A stretch of DNA of 64,000 nt. Source: Okibacterium fritillariae. Lineage in GTDB: Bacteria; Actinomycetota; Actinomycetes; Actinomycetales; Microbacteriaceae. The stretch lies in assembly GCF_900167575.1 (NCBI RefSeq), contig NZ_FUZP01000001.1:1054001-1118000 (forward strand), in the 5' to 3' direction. The notes under the pieces were generated by a model, which had not been told where the DNA came from, did no database searches, and worked only from the letters and a program-made list of their open reading frames with translations. Positions 55,347-62,597 of this stretch are shown in pieces. Both the position numbers and the translations under genes were made by a program. Position 1 is the stretch's first letter, and the number at the start of each line of letters is the position of its first letter.

Positions 55347-55946
55347 GTGCCGAAAAAGCCCGTCACCAACCGGCCGGCGCCGAAAGCGCGCCCGGCGGCC
55401 CCGAGCGCGGGCAGCCGTTTCGACCGCGCCGGCGACGAGAGCCGCGCACAAGCCGAGACCGAGCGCGGCAACTGGCTGCGCGGCATCCGCTTCTCGGGAT
55501 TCACCGTGCTCATGCTCGCCGTCATCGTGCTGGGCGTCGTCGTCTTGGCGCCCAACCTCAAGGCCTACATCGAACAACGGCAGCAGATCGCCGCGCTGCA
55601 GCAAACCGTCGACGACCGCGCCGACCAAATCGAGCAGCTCACCGCCGAACGCCAGCGCTGGAACGACAGCACCTACGTCACCACCCAGGCGCGCGACCGC
55701 CTCTTCTACGCCAACCCCGGCGAAATCAGCTTCATCGTCATCGACGACGTCGACCCCGCCCTCCTCGGCGACACCGACACCCCCGTCAGCGACACCCTCA
55801 CCGAAACAGACATCGACTGGGGTCAGGCGCTCCTCGGATCGGTCATGAGCTCCGGTCTCGCCGACGTCACACCCGGCCCCGGCAGCACGGGCGGCACGGG
55901 CACCACGCCCGGCACCGGCGGCTCCAGCCCCGCACCCACCCCCTAG
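55347..55946 (+). CDS. divIC: Septum formation initiator, DivIC/FtsB family
   Basis: A 199-aa bitopic division protein. A basic cytoplasmic N-terminus (about 48 residues, rich in Pro, Ala, Arg), one helix (VLMLAVIVLGVVVLAPNL), a coiled coil (YIEQRQQIAALQQTVDDRADQIEQLTAERQRW) and the ARDRLFYANPGE motif of the family. A Gly/Thr/Pro tail ends it. It joins FtsL and FtsQ-like partners in the divisome. GTG 55347 has AGGAGGA upstream. Confidence 0.92.
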   Translation: MPKKPVTNRPAPKARPAAPSAGSRFDRAGDESRAQAETERGNWLRGIRFSGFTVLMLAVIVLGVVVLAPNLKAYIEQRQQIAALQQTVDDRADQIEQLTAERQRWNDSTYVTTQARDRLFYANPGEISFIVIDDVDPALLGDTDTPVSDTLTETDIDWGQALLGSVMSSGLADVTPGPGSTGGTGTTPGTGGSSPAPTP

Positions 55947-55962
55947 ACCCGATAATGGACAT

Positions 55963-56646
55963 ATGAGCACCCCGCCCTTCGGACCGGTCAGCACGCGAGA
56001 CATCCGCACCGTCTCCGCCCAACTCGGGCGGCCCGCGCGCGACGTCGTCGGTATCGCCGCGCGCTGCGTCTGCGGCGCACCCACCGTGGTGTCCACGGCC
56101 CCGCGCCTGAAAGACGGCACGCCGTTCCCCACCTTCTACTACCTCACCCACCCGGCCGCCACCGCCGCCATCTCGGCGCTCGAGGCCACCCAGGTGATGA
56201 ACGAATACAACGAGCAACTCGCCGGCGACGACGACCTGCAGCAGCGTTACCGCGCCGCACACGAGGCCTACCTCGCCGACCGCGAGAGCATCGGCGCCGT
56301 CGACGAGATCCACGGCATCTCGGCGGGCGGCATGCCCGTGCGCGTGAAGTGCCTGCACGCGCTGGCCGGGCACTCCCTCGCCGCGGGCCCCGGCATCAAC
56401 CCGATCGGTGACCTCGCGCTCGAACGCAGCACGTGGAGCCCGAACGTCTGCCAGTGCGACGTCTACGACCTCGGCGACGACGTCAGCGACGAGCCCCTGG
56501 AGCTGCCCGCATCCGCAACGGCGCCCACCTCTGCAACGGCGCGCGCTTCCGCATCCGCCGCGGCGACGACTTCCGCCACCCCGGCCACGTCCGCTTCCGC
56601 GCCTGCCGCAGCCACCGCTCCCGGCGACTCAACCGGTCGCGAGTAG
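55963..56646 (+). CDS. DUF501 protein with low-complexity tail
   Basis: A 227-aa protein. Residues 1-170 match DUF501: PFPTFYYLTHP, VDEIHGISAGGMPVRVKCLHALAGHSLAAGPG and NPIGDLAL. The function of the family is unknown; its place after divIC is conserved. Residues after about 180 are an Ala/Thr/Ser/Pro tail probably disordered. GATAAT (55951-55956) lies exactly 6 nt before the ATG, so it has its own leaderless promoter despite following divIC by 16 bp. Confidence 0.9.
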   Translation: MSTPPFGPVSTRDIRTVSAQLGRPARDVVGIAARCVCGAPTVVSTAPRLKDGTPFPTFYYLTHPAATAAISALEATQVMNEYNEQLAGDDDLQQRYRAAHEAYLADRESIGAVDEIHGISAGGMPVRVKCLHALAGHSLAAGPGINPIGDLALERSTWSPNVCQCDVYDLGDDVSDEPLELPASATAPTSATARASASAAATTSATPATSASAPAAATAPGDSTGRE

Positions 56647-56649
56647 ACG

Positions 56650-57981
56650 ATGACCTGGGGACGGAAGAGCAGCAGCCGGGGGACGGGCGCTGCCGGCGGA
56701 ACGCAGACATCGCGCGGGCGGGCTCCCCGAGCCGCCTCCGCAACGATCGCCACACTCATCGGCCTCGCCACGGTCTTCGGCGGGGTCACGCCGGCACACG
56801 CCGACGCGGTCCGTGACGCCGAATACTGGCTCTCCGACTACGGCATCCGCGACGCCTGGAACACCACGCGCGGCGCGGGCGTCACCATCGCCGTCATCGA
56901 CACCGGCATCTCGTCCGGCCCCGCCGAATTCAACGGTGCCGTCGCCGCCGGCTACGACGCCTCGGGTGTCGGCAGCCCCGACGGACGCACGCCCCTCGGC
57001 CAGAAAGACGAGAAAGAGCACGGCAGCTGGGTCGGTTCGCTCGCGGCCGGGCGCGGAGCAGGCGGAGACAACGGTGTGCTCGGTGCCGCCCCCGACGCCA
57101 CGCTGCTGTCGGTGTCGGTCGGCTTCCGCACGAGCGGATCGACGGTACCGTTCGAAGACCAGATCGCCTCCGGCATCCGTTGGGCCGTCGACAACGGCGC
57201 CGACGTGATCAACATGTCCCTCACCACCAACACGCTCGACTGGCCCGAAAGCTGGGACGATGCGTTCAAATACGCTTTCGAGCACAACGTCGTGGTCGTC
57301 GCGGCAGCCGGCAACAGGGGGAGCGGCACCGAAGAGGTCGGCGCCCCCGCCACCATCCCCGGGGTGCTCGTCGTCGGTGGTGTGAAACGCGACAAGACCG
57401 CCAGCTTCGACGCCTCCAGCCAGGGCATCACCATCTCGGTCGCCGCCCCCAGCGAAGAACTCGTGGGTGTGTCGCCCGACGGCAGCTACGTGGGATGGTC
57501 CGGAACATCCGGGGCCTCGCCCATCGTGGCCGGCATCGTCGCGCTCGTGAAAGCCAAGTACCCCGACCTCGACGCGGGTGCCGTGATCGACCGCGTCGTC
57601 AAGACCGCCACCCCGGCACCGGGTCAGGGCGCCGCCATCCCGAGCCCCATCTACGGCTACGGCCTCGTGGATGCTCGAGCCGCCGTCACCGCCGACGTCC
57701 CCGCCTTCTCGGGCACGGGCCCCGCCGAGCAGCTGCAGGAGTGGATCACCGTGCACCGCCGCGCATCCGCCACCTCGGTGCCCGTGCCGACCGACACGTC
57801 CACGCCGACGCCTCTGCCACCCGCCGATGCTGCCGCGCGCCCGAACCCGTTCCTGCCCACGAGCGAGACCCTGCTGTACGTGAGCATTCCGCTAGCCGTC
57901 CTGCTCGGAACTGGTACTCTCGTAATGCTCGGGGCCATCGGCGTCACCCGGCATTTCAGACGGGTGGCTCACAGGGAGTAG
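56650..57981 (+). CDS. Membrane-anchored subtilisin-like protease (S8, mycosin-like)
   Basis: A 443-aa exported serine protease. A signal sequence (cleavage near AHA, residue 51) is followed by the S8 domain with catalytic Asp84 (VIDTG), His124 (EHGSWVG), oxyanion Asn222 (AAGN) and Ser287 (SGTSGAS). A Pro/Thr linker and one C-terminal helix (YVSIPLAVLLGTGTLVMLGAI) with a basic end anchor it, the layout of mycosins of type VII secretion. No ESX genes are present here. It begins 3 bp after DUF501, and no good ribosome site is seen. Confidence 0.9.
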   Translation: MTWGRKSSSRGTGAAGGTQTSRGRAPRAASATIATLIGLATVFGGVTPAHADAVRDAEYWLSDYGIRDAWNTTRGAGVTIAVIDTGISSGPAEFNGAVAAGYDASGVGSPDGRTPLGQKDEKEHGSWVGSLAAGRGAGGDNGVLGAAPDATLLSVSVGFRTSGSTVPFEDQIASGIRWAVDNGADVINMSLTTNTLDWPESWDDAFKYAFEHNVVVVAAAGNRGSGTEEVGAPATIPGVLVVGGVKRDKTASFDASSQGITISVAAPSEELVGVSPDGSYVGWSGTSGASPIVAGIVALVKAKYPDLDAGAVIDRVVKTATPAPGQGAAIPSPIYGYGLVDARAAVTADVPAFSGTGPAEQLQEWITVHRRASATSVPVPTDTSTPTPLPPADAAARPNPFLPTSETLLYVSIPLAVLLGTGTLVMLGAIGVTRHFRRVAHRE

Positions 57982-58020
57982 CCTGTGTGCATACTGACCG
58001 AGGTAGGAGATTTTTCCAAC

Positions 58021-59628
58021 GTGCCCAAAATCCTGATTGTCGGCGGAGGCTACGCCGGCTTCTACACTGCCTGGAAGCTCGAGAAGCACCTGCGCAAGGG
58101 TGAAGCCGAAGTAACCATGGTCGACCCGCTTCCTTACATGACCTACCAGCCGTTCCTGCCGGAGGTCGCCTCCGGCTCGATCGAGCCCCGCCACGCGGTC
58201 GTGTCCCACCGACGCCACCTCAACCACACCAAGGTCATCACGGCCAAGGTCACCTACGTGAACCACGCCGAGAAGAAGGCGACCATCCAGCCGCCCCTCG
58301 GCGAGGCCTACGACTTCGAATACGACCAGGTCATCGTCACGGCCGGTGCCGTCTCGCGCACCTTCCCGATCCCGGGTGTCGCCGACGAGGCCATCGGCCT
58401 CAAGACCATTGAAGAGGCCGTCGCCATCCGCGACCGCGTGCTCGACAACTTCGACAAGGCCGCTCAGCTTCCCGCGGGCCCCGAGCGCGACCGCCTGCTC
58501 ACGTTCGTCGTCGTCGGCGGTGGCTTCGCCGGTATCGAGGTGTTCGCCGAACTGCGTTCGTTCGCGTCGGCGCTCATCGAGTACTACCCGCAGATCGACT
58601 TCGAAGACACGCACTTCCACCTCATCGAAGCCATGGGCCGCATCATGCCCGAGGTCTCGCTGAAGACCAGCCACTGGGTGCTCAAGAACCTCGCTGAGCG
58701 CGGTGCCAACGTGCACCTCGACACGCAGCTGAAGAGCGCCGTCGACGGCACCATCGAGCTGTCCACGGGCGAGTCGTTCGAGTCCGATCTCATCGTCTGG
58801 ACCGCCGGCGTCATGGCCAACCCCCAGATCGTGCGCAACACCGACCTTCCGATCGAAGAGCGCGGCCGCCTCGTGGCCCGCGCCGACCTGCGCATCGGCA
58901 CCGACGAGGAGTTCATCCCGAACGCCTGGACCGCCGGTGACGTCGCAGCCGTCCCCGACATCACGGGTGGAGGCGTCGGCGGTTTCTGCGTGCCCAACGC
59001 CCAGCACGCCGTCCGTCAGGGCAAGCTGCTCGCGAAGAACGTCGTCGCCGACCTGCGCGGCGAACAGCCCCAGAAGTACTCGCACAAGAACCTGGGCGCC
59101 GTCGCGGGCCTCGGCATCGGCGTGGGAGTCTTCCAGTCCGGCAAGATCGCCATCAAGGGTGTTCCCGCCTGGCTCGCACACCGTGGCTACCACGGTCTGG
59201 CCATGCCCAGCTGGGAGCGCAAGCTGCGCGTCATCGGCGGATGGGTCGGCAACTTCTTCCTCGGTCGCGACATCGCCGGCATCTCCGCCGTGCAGACGCC
59301 GCGCGCCGTGTTCGAGCAGTTCGCCTCGCGTCCGAAGCCCGCCGCGGCGGCCCCGGCCGAGCCGGCTCAGAAGCCCATCCCGGCCTCCTACTCGTCCTCG
59401 CCGTCCACCGACGCCGCCTCGGGTGCCGCCAACACGGCCCCGTCCGACTCCGAGGCCCCCTCGCAGTCGAGCACCGACACGGCCGGCACCTCGGCCGAGC
59501 CCGTAAAGGCTCCCGCCAAGAAGGCGCCGGCGAAGAAGGCTCCCGCCAAGAAGGCCGACGCCCCGGTGGAAGACCCCACCCCGGCCGACGTCCCGACGGG
59601 CACCACCACCCCGGCCGAGACCAAGTAA
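58021..59628 (+). CDS. ndh: Type II NADH:quinone oxidoreductase with C-terminal tail
   Basis: A 535-aa NDH-2. FAD fingerprint ILIVGGGYAGFYTA near the start, NAD site FVVVGGGFAGIEVF, and TAGDVAAVPDI for FAD contact. The first about 435 residues match the whole enzyme; the last 100 are an added Pro/Ala/Ser tail with repeated APAKK units. GTG 58021 has TAGGAGA about 10 nt upstream and gives the canonical family N-terminus, so it is preferred over GTG 57985. The paralogue at 5567 lacks the tail. Confidence 0.92.
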   Translation: MPKILIVGGGYAGFYTAWKLEKHLRKGEAEVTMVDPLPYMTYQPFLPEVASGSIEPRHAVVSHRRHLNHTKVITAKVTYVNHAEKKATIQPPLGEAYDFEYDQVIVTAGAVSRTFPIPGVADEAIGLKTIEEAVAIRDRVLDNFDKAAQLPAGPERDRLLTFVVVGGGFAGIEVFAELRSFASALIEYYPQIDFEDTHFHLIEAMGRIMPEVSLKTSHWVLKNLAERGANVHLDTQLKSAVDGTIELSTGESFESDLIVWTAGVMANPQIVRNTDLPIEERGRLVARADLRIGTDEEFIPNAWTAGDVAAVPDITGGGVGGFCVPNAQHAVRQGKLLAKNVVADLRGEQPQKYSHKNLGAVAGLGIGVGVFQSGKIAIKGVPAWLAHRGYHGLAMPSWERKLRVIGGWVGNFFLGRDIAGISAVQTPRAVFEQFASRPKPAAAAPAEPAQKPIPASYSSSPSTDAASGAANTAPSDSEAPSQSSTDTAGTSAEPVKAPAKKAPAKKAPAKKADAPVEDPTPADVPTGTTTPAETK

Positions 59629-59642
59629 CCTCAGCAGTACGT

Positions 59643-59678
59643 CGAAGAGCCCGTCCCGGCATCCGGGCGGGCTCTTCG
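59643..59678. terminator. Terminator after ndh
   Basis: CGAAGAGCCCG-T-CCCGG, short loop, CCGGG-CGGGCTCTTCG: an extended stem 15 bp after the stop and 7 bp before the tRNA gene. Confidence 0.8.
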
Positions 59679-59685
59679 CACACCA

Positions 59686-59762
59686 GCCCCCATAGCCCAA
59701 TCGGCAGAGGCAGGCGACTTAAAATCGCTTCAGTCAGGGTTCGAGTCCCTGTGGGGGCACCA
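59686..59762 (+). tRNA. tRNA with anticodon UAA but a short variable loop
   Basis: A 77-nt gene including encoded CCA: acceptor GCCCCCA/TGGGGGC, discriminator A, anticodon stem GGCGA/TCGCT, loop CTTAAAA (59718-59724) giving TAA, variable loop TCAGT, T arm CAGGG-TTCGAGT-CCCTG. The anticodon predicts Leu (UUA), but bacterial tRNA-Leu normally carries a long variable arm of ten or more nt; this one has 5. Either it is a non-standard tRNA-Leu or its identity is not Leu. Confidence 0.85.
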
Positions 59763-59857
59763 CCGTAGGGTCAGTCCAAGCCCGTCCTCGCATGCGGGTC
59801 AGCACCCGGTTGCTCGCTCTGTGTGTCGCCGGCGTCCGATCGACGGTCACGCGCTGC

Positions 59858-61270
59858 TCAGCCGCGCATCCAGGTTTCGATGCCCGAGGCGTCGATGGGG
59901 AGGGCGCTCGAGAGGATGTCCTGGCCGGTCGCCGTGACGAGCAGGTCGTCCTCGAGGCGCACGCCGATGCCGCGCAGCTCCGGCGGCACCGTGAGGTCGT
60001 TGGCGTGGAAGTAGAGGCCCGGCTCGACCGTGAGCACGGCACCCGGCCGCAGCGGTTCATGGAGGTAGCGCTCGTCGCCGATCTTCGCGCAGTCGTGCAC
60101 GTCGAGGCCCAGGTGGTGTCCCGTGCCGCTCGGCAGGTAACGGCGGTGCTGCTGGCCTCCGGGGGACATGGCCTCGTCGACCGAGACGGTGAGGATGCCG
60201 AGCTCGTGTAGCGACGTGGCGATGGACTCGTAGGCGGTATTGCGCATATCGAGGAACGTCTTGCCCGGGGCGACCTGGGCCATGGCGGCGCGGTGGGCGC
60301 GCTCCACGTGGTCGTGAACGAGGCGCTGGGCCGGTGAGAACGTGCCGCCGGCGGGGAACGAGCGCGTGACATCTGCCGTGTACAGCGTGCGGGCTTCGAC
60401 GCCCGCATCGATGAGGATGACGTGGTCGGGGAGCACCGGCCCGTCGCAGCGCGTCCAGTGCAGGGTGGGGGCGTGCGGGCCGCTGCCGATGATGGTCGAA
60501 TAGCCGACGCCGTTGCCGAAGGTGCGGGCGTGGCGCTCGAAGGTGGACTGCAGCCAGCGTTCGCCGCCGAAGGAGAGAGCGGAGGGAAGTTCACGGATGA
60601 CTGACCGGAAGCCTTCGACGGTGGCATCGACGGCCGCACGCAGCTGACCCACCTCCCAGTCGTCCTTCACGAGTTTCGCGGCGGAGAGGGCCATCAGCAG
60701 CTCGCCGGACTCCCGCACGCGCGTCGCCGTTCGGGGCTCGGGCGCACCGGCGCCGAGAGCATCGGCGGGAAGAGCGTCGAGAGCCTGGTCGAGCAGGTCG
60801 AGCGAGCGCACCTCGATGCCGAGCGCCGCGGACCAGTCGGCGAGACCCGCGACGGGCCCGATCCACAGTTCGCCGCGCAGAGCGTCGCCGTAGAACACCT
60901 CGTCGCCCGGCGGGGCGGGCTCGGGAATGAAAAGCGTCGCGTCGTGCCCGGTGCCTGCCGGCGTCATGACCAGCACGGCGCCCTCGGCCTGGCACGCGGT
61001 CAGCCACACGAAGTCGCTGTCGGCGCGGAACGGGTACTCGGTGTCGTTCGCCCGCACGGCCGACCGGCCGGACGTCACAACCAGCGTGCACCCCGCGAAC
61101 TGCGCGCTGAGCGCGGCGCGGTGGCCCGCCGCCGACTCCGCGGCCCCCTCGACCAGGTCGACGTGGCGATCGACCGGCCCCCAATCGGCCGCCATGTAGG
61201 AACGGAACGCGTCGGTGTCGGGCAACGGCTGGGTGCGGGGATCGCGAAACGCGAACGGTTCGGCAGACAT
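59858..61270 (-). CDS. pepP: Xaa-Pro aminopeptidase
   Basis: A 470-aa M24 metallopeptidase. An N-terminal creatinase-like domain (about 200 residues) precedes the pita-bread domain with the five metal ligands: two Asp in ILIDAGVE and YTADVTRSFP, His in SGTGHHLGLDVHD, Glu in LTVEPGLYF and Glu in GVRLEDDLLVT. It removes N-terminal residues before proline. ATG 61270 gives family length; an upstream ATG at 61306 adds an unlikely 12 residues. No clear ribosome site. Confidence 0.93.
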   Translation of the reverse strand: MSAEPFAFRDPRTQPLPDTDAFRSYMAADWGPVDRHVDLVEGAAESAAGHRAALSAQFAGCTLVVTSGRSAVRANDTEYPFRADSDFVWLTACQAEGAVLVMTPAGTGHDATLFIPEPAPPGDEVFYGDALRGELWIGPVAGLADWSAALGIEVRSLDLLDQALDALPADALGAGAPEPRTATRVRESGELLMALSAAKLVKDDWEVGQLRAAVDATVEGFRSVIRELPSALSFGGERWLQSTFERHARTFGNGVGYSTIIGSGPHAPTLHWTRCDGPVLPDHVILIDAGVEARTLYTADVTRSFPAGGTFSPAQRLVHDHVERAHRAAMAQVAPGKTFLDMRNTAYESIATSLHELGILTVSVDEAMSPGGQQHRRYLPSGTGHHLGLDVHDCAKIGDERYLHEPLRPGAVLTVEPGLYFHANDLTVPPELRGIGVRLEDDLLVTATGQDILSSALPIDASGIETWMRG

Positions 61271-61415
61271 GCTGCCAGTAAGACATCCGGGCGGCACAGT
61301 CGTCAAGTCGTCGCTAACGCGATCGGCGATTCATCCGCGGCCGCGCCCGATTCTCGGAAATTCGTCCCAGACGCGTGACCCCGGCCATCCGATCGGCGGA
61401 CGGATCGCGGCGCGG

Positions 61416-61445
61416 TTGACAGCCGTTCGAGCCGATCTCCACAAT
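61416..61445 (+). promoter_or_regulatory. Leaderless promoter of the 61453 gene
   Basis: TTGACA (61416-61421), 18-nt spacer, CACAAT (61440-61445), 7 nt before the ATG at 61453. A perfect -35 supports that start rather than the ATG at 61444. Confidence 0.65.
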
Positions 61446-61452
61446 GAGCGTC

Positions 61453-61830
61453 ATGACAGGAACGAACCTCCCCGACACCACCGACACCCTCGCGATCGAC
61501 CTCGACCACCGCGTTTTCGACATGGTCTCGTCGACCGCCAGCGCGGTGGATGCCAGCGCACCGACGCGCTTCGTCTATCACGAGAAGTCCGGGGTGCTGT
61601 GGGGGGAGTACATCGGCGACACCGTGACGGTCGGACGGTTCTGCGGGGTGCGCCGCGACGCCCGCATCGACGTGAACTTCGTGCACCGCGGCCACGACGA
61701 CAACACCACGACGGGTGCCGCGACATCCGTCATCTCGCGCGACACCGACGGCACGCTGTTGCTCACCGAGGAGTTCCGCACGCCGGACGGCCAGCTCCAC
61801 GTGAGCGTGTGCCGCGAGGTCACGGTCTAG
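61453..61830 (+). CDS. Small conserved protein, N-acetylglutamate-synthase-like hypothetical
   Basis: A 125-aa protein. It follows the pattern of a short family often labelled N-acetylglutamate synthase without proof: FVYHEKSGVLWGEYIGDTVTVGRF, DVNFVHRGHDDNTTTGAATS and GTLLLTEEFRTPDG (a beta-rich fold, one repeat per strand pair). It is not an acetyltransferase in any recognisable way. The start was chosen from its leaderless promoter; ATG 61444 would add three residues. Convergent with the Lrp gene, 10 bp away. Confidence 0.75.
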   Translation: MTGTNLPDTTDTLAIDLDHRVFDMVSSTASAVDASAPTRFVYHEKSGVLWGEYIGDTVTVGRFCGVRRDARIDVNFVHRGHDDNTTTGAATSVISRDTDGTLLLTEEFRTPDGQLHVSVCREVTV

Positions 61831-61840
61831 CCGAACCGAG

Positions 61841-62422
61841 CTACCGCCCTCGGCGTTCCGGCACACGCGGCGCCCGCTCGGGCACCCGCTGCGCGCGCTC
61901 GTCGCTCGTGCGCACGAACCGGGTCATGCCGAAGCGCTCACCCGAATCCTCGACCGACGTGCGGCTCGACCGCGCCATGCGCAGCGACACCTGCGCCCGC
62001 TCCTCGTCCATGACGAACACGGTCGTCGTCGCCTTGATCGACGGCCACTGCGCCAACTGCGTGGCGACCAGCTCGTGGATGGCGGCCACATCGGGCGCCC
62101 GCACGAGCATCATGCCGTCGTGCTCGCCCGTCGTCACCGCGAAGTACTCGAGCTCCTGCACCGACGACAACCGCGCGCGAAAGTCGGCCCACTGGCTCTG
62201 CCGCAGCGTGATGAACACCATGGCCGCAACCCCGAGGCCGACAGCGGATGGCTCCACCTCGGCGTGCACGCCCTTCACGACGCCCGAGCGCAGCAACGCC
62301 TCATACCGGGCATAGGCGTTCGAGCGCGAGATACCCAGGTGTTCGGCGAGGGCCGCGACGGACATGCGGCCGTCCTCGCGCAGCAGCTCCAGCATCCGAA
62401 CGTGCGTGTCATCCAATTGCAT
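61841..62422 (-). CDS. Lrp/AsnC-family transcriptional regulator
   Basis: A 193-aa regulator. The N-terminal helix-turn-helix (LDDTHVRMLELLREDGRMSVAALAEHLGISRSNAYARYEALLRSGVV region) and a ligand-binding RAM domain (EYFAVTTGEHDGMMLV) define it; a charged Arg/Glu/Pro tail follows. ATG 62422 has GGAGA 6 nt upstream; ATG 62434 would add four residues and destroy that site. It is divergent from the binding-protein gene at 62598 and may control it in response to an amino acid or peptide. Confidence 0.92.
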   Translation of the reverse strand: MQLDDTHVRMLELLREDGRMSVAALAEHLGISRSNAYARYEALLRSGVVKGVHAEVEPSAVGLGVAAMVFITLRQSQWADFRARLSSVQELEYFAVTTGEHDGMMLVRAPDVAAIHELVATQLAQWPSIKATTTVFVMDEERAQVSLRMARSSRTSVEDSGERFGMTRFVRTSDERAQRVPERAPRVPERRGR

Positions 62423-62531
62423 CGTCTTCTCCATTTGTCCAGACGGGAGGGTGCTCGGGGTGAGTGTTTGAGAGGTTATGGCATCGCCGCACGAATTTCG
62501 AGACATTTTTTCCGTACGTTGCAATCTGTAA

Positions 62532-62560
62532 TTGACGAATGATCGGCGAACACACTACTT
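62532..62560 (+). promoter_or_regulatory. Promoter of the solute-binding lipoprotein
   Basis: TTGACG (62532-62537), 17-nt spacer, CTACTT (62555-62560), giving a leader of about 30 nt. The region just upstream (62493-62531) is AT-rich, unusual for this window, and could hold Lrp-type binding sites for the divergent regulator. Confidence 0.6.
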
Positions 62561-62597
62561 TCAGGCCTATCCTTCCAACCAGATAAGGAGCACCACC

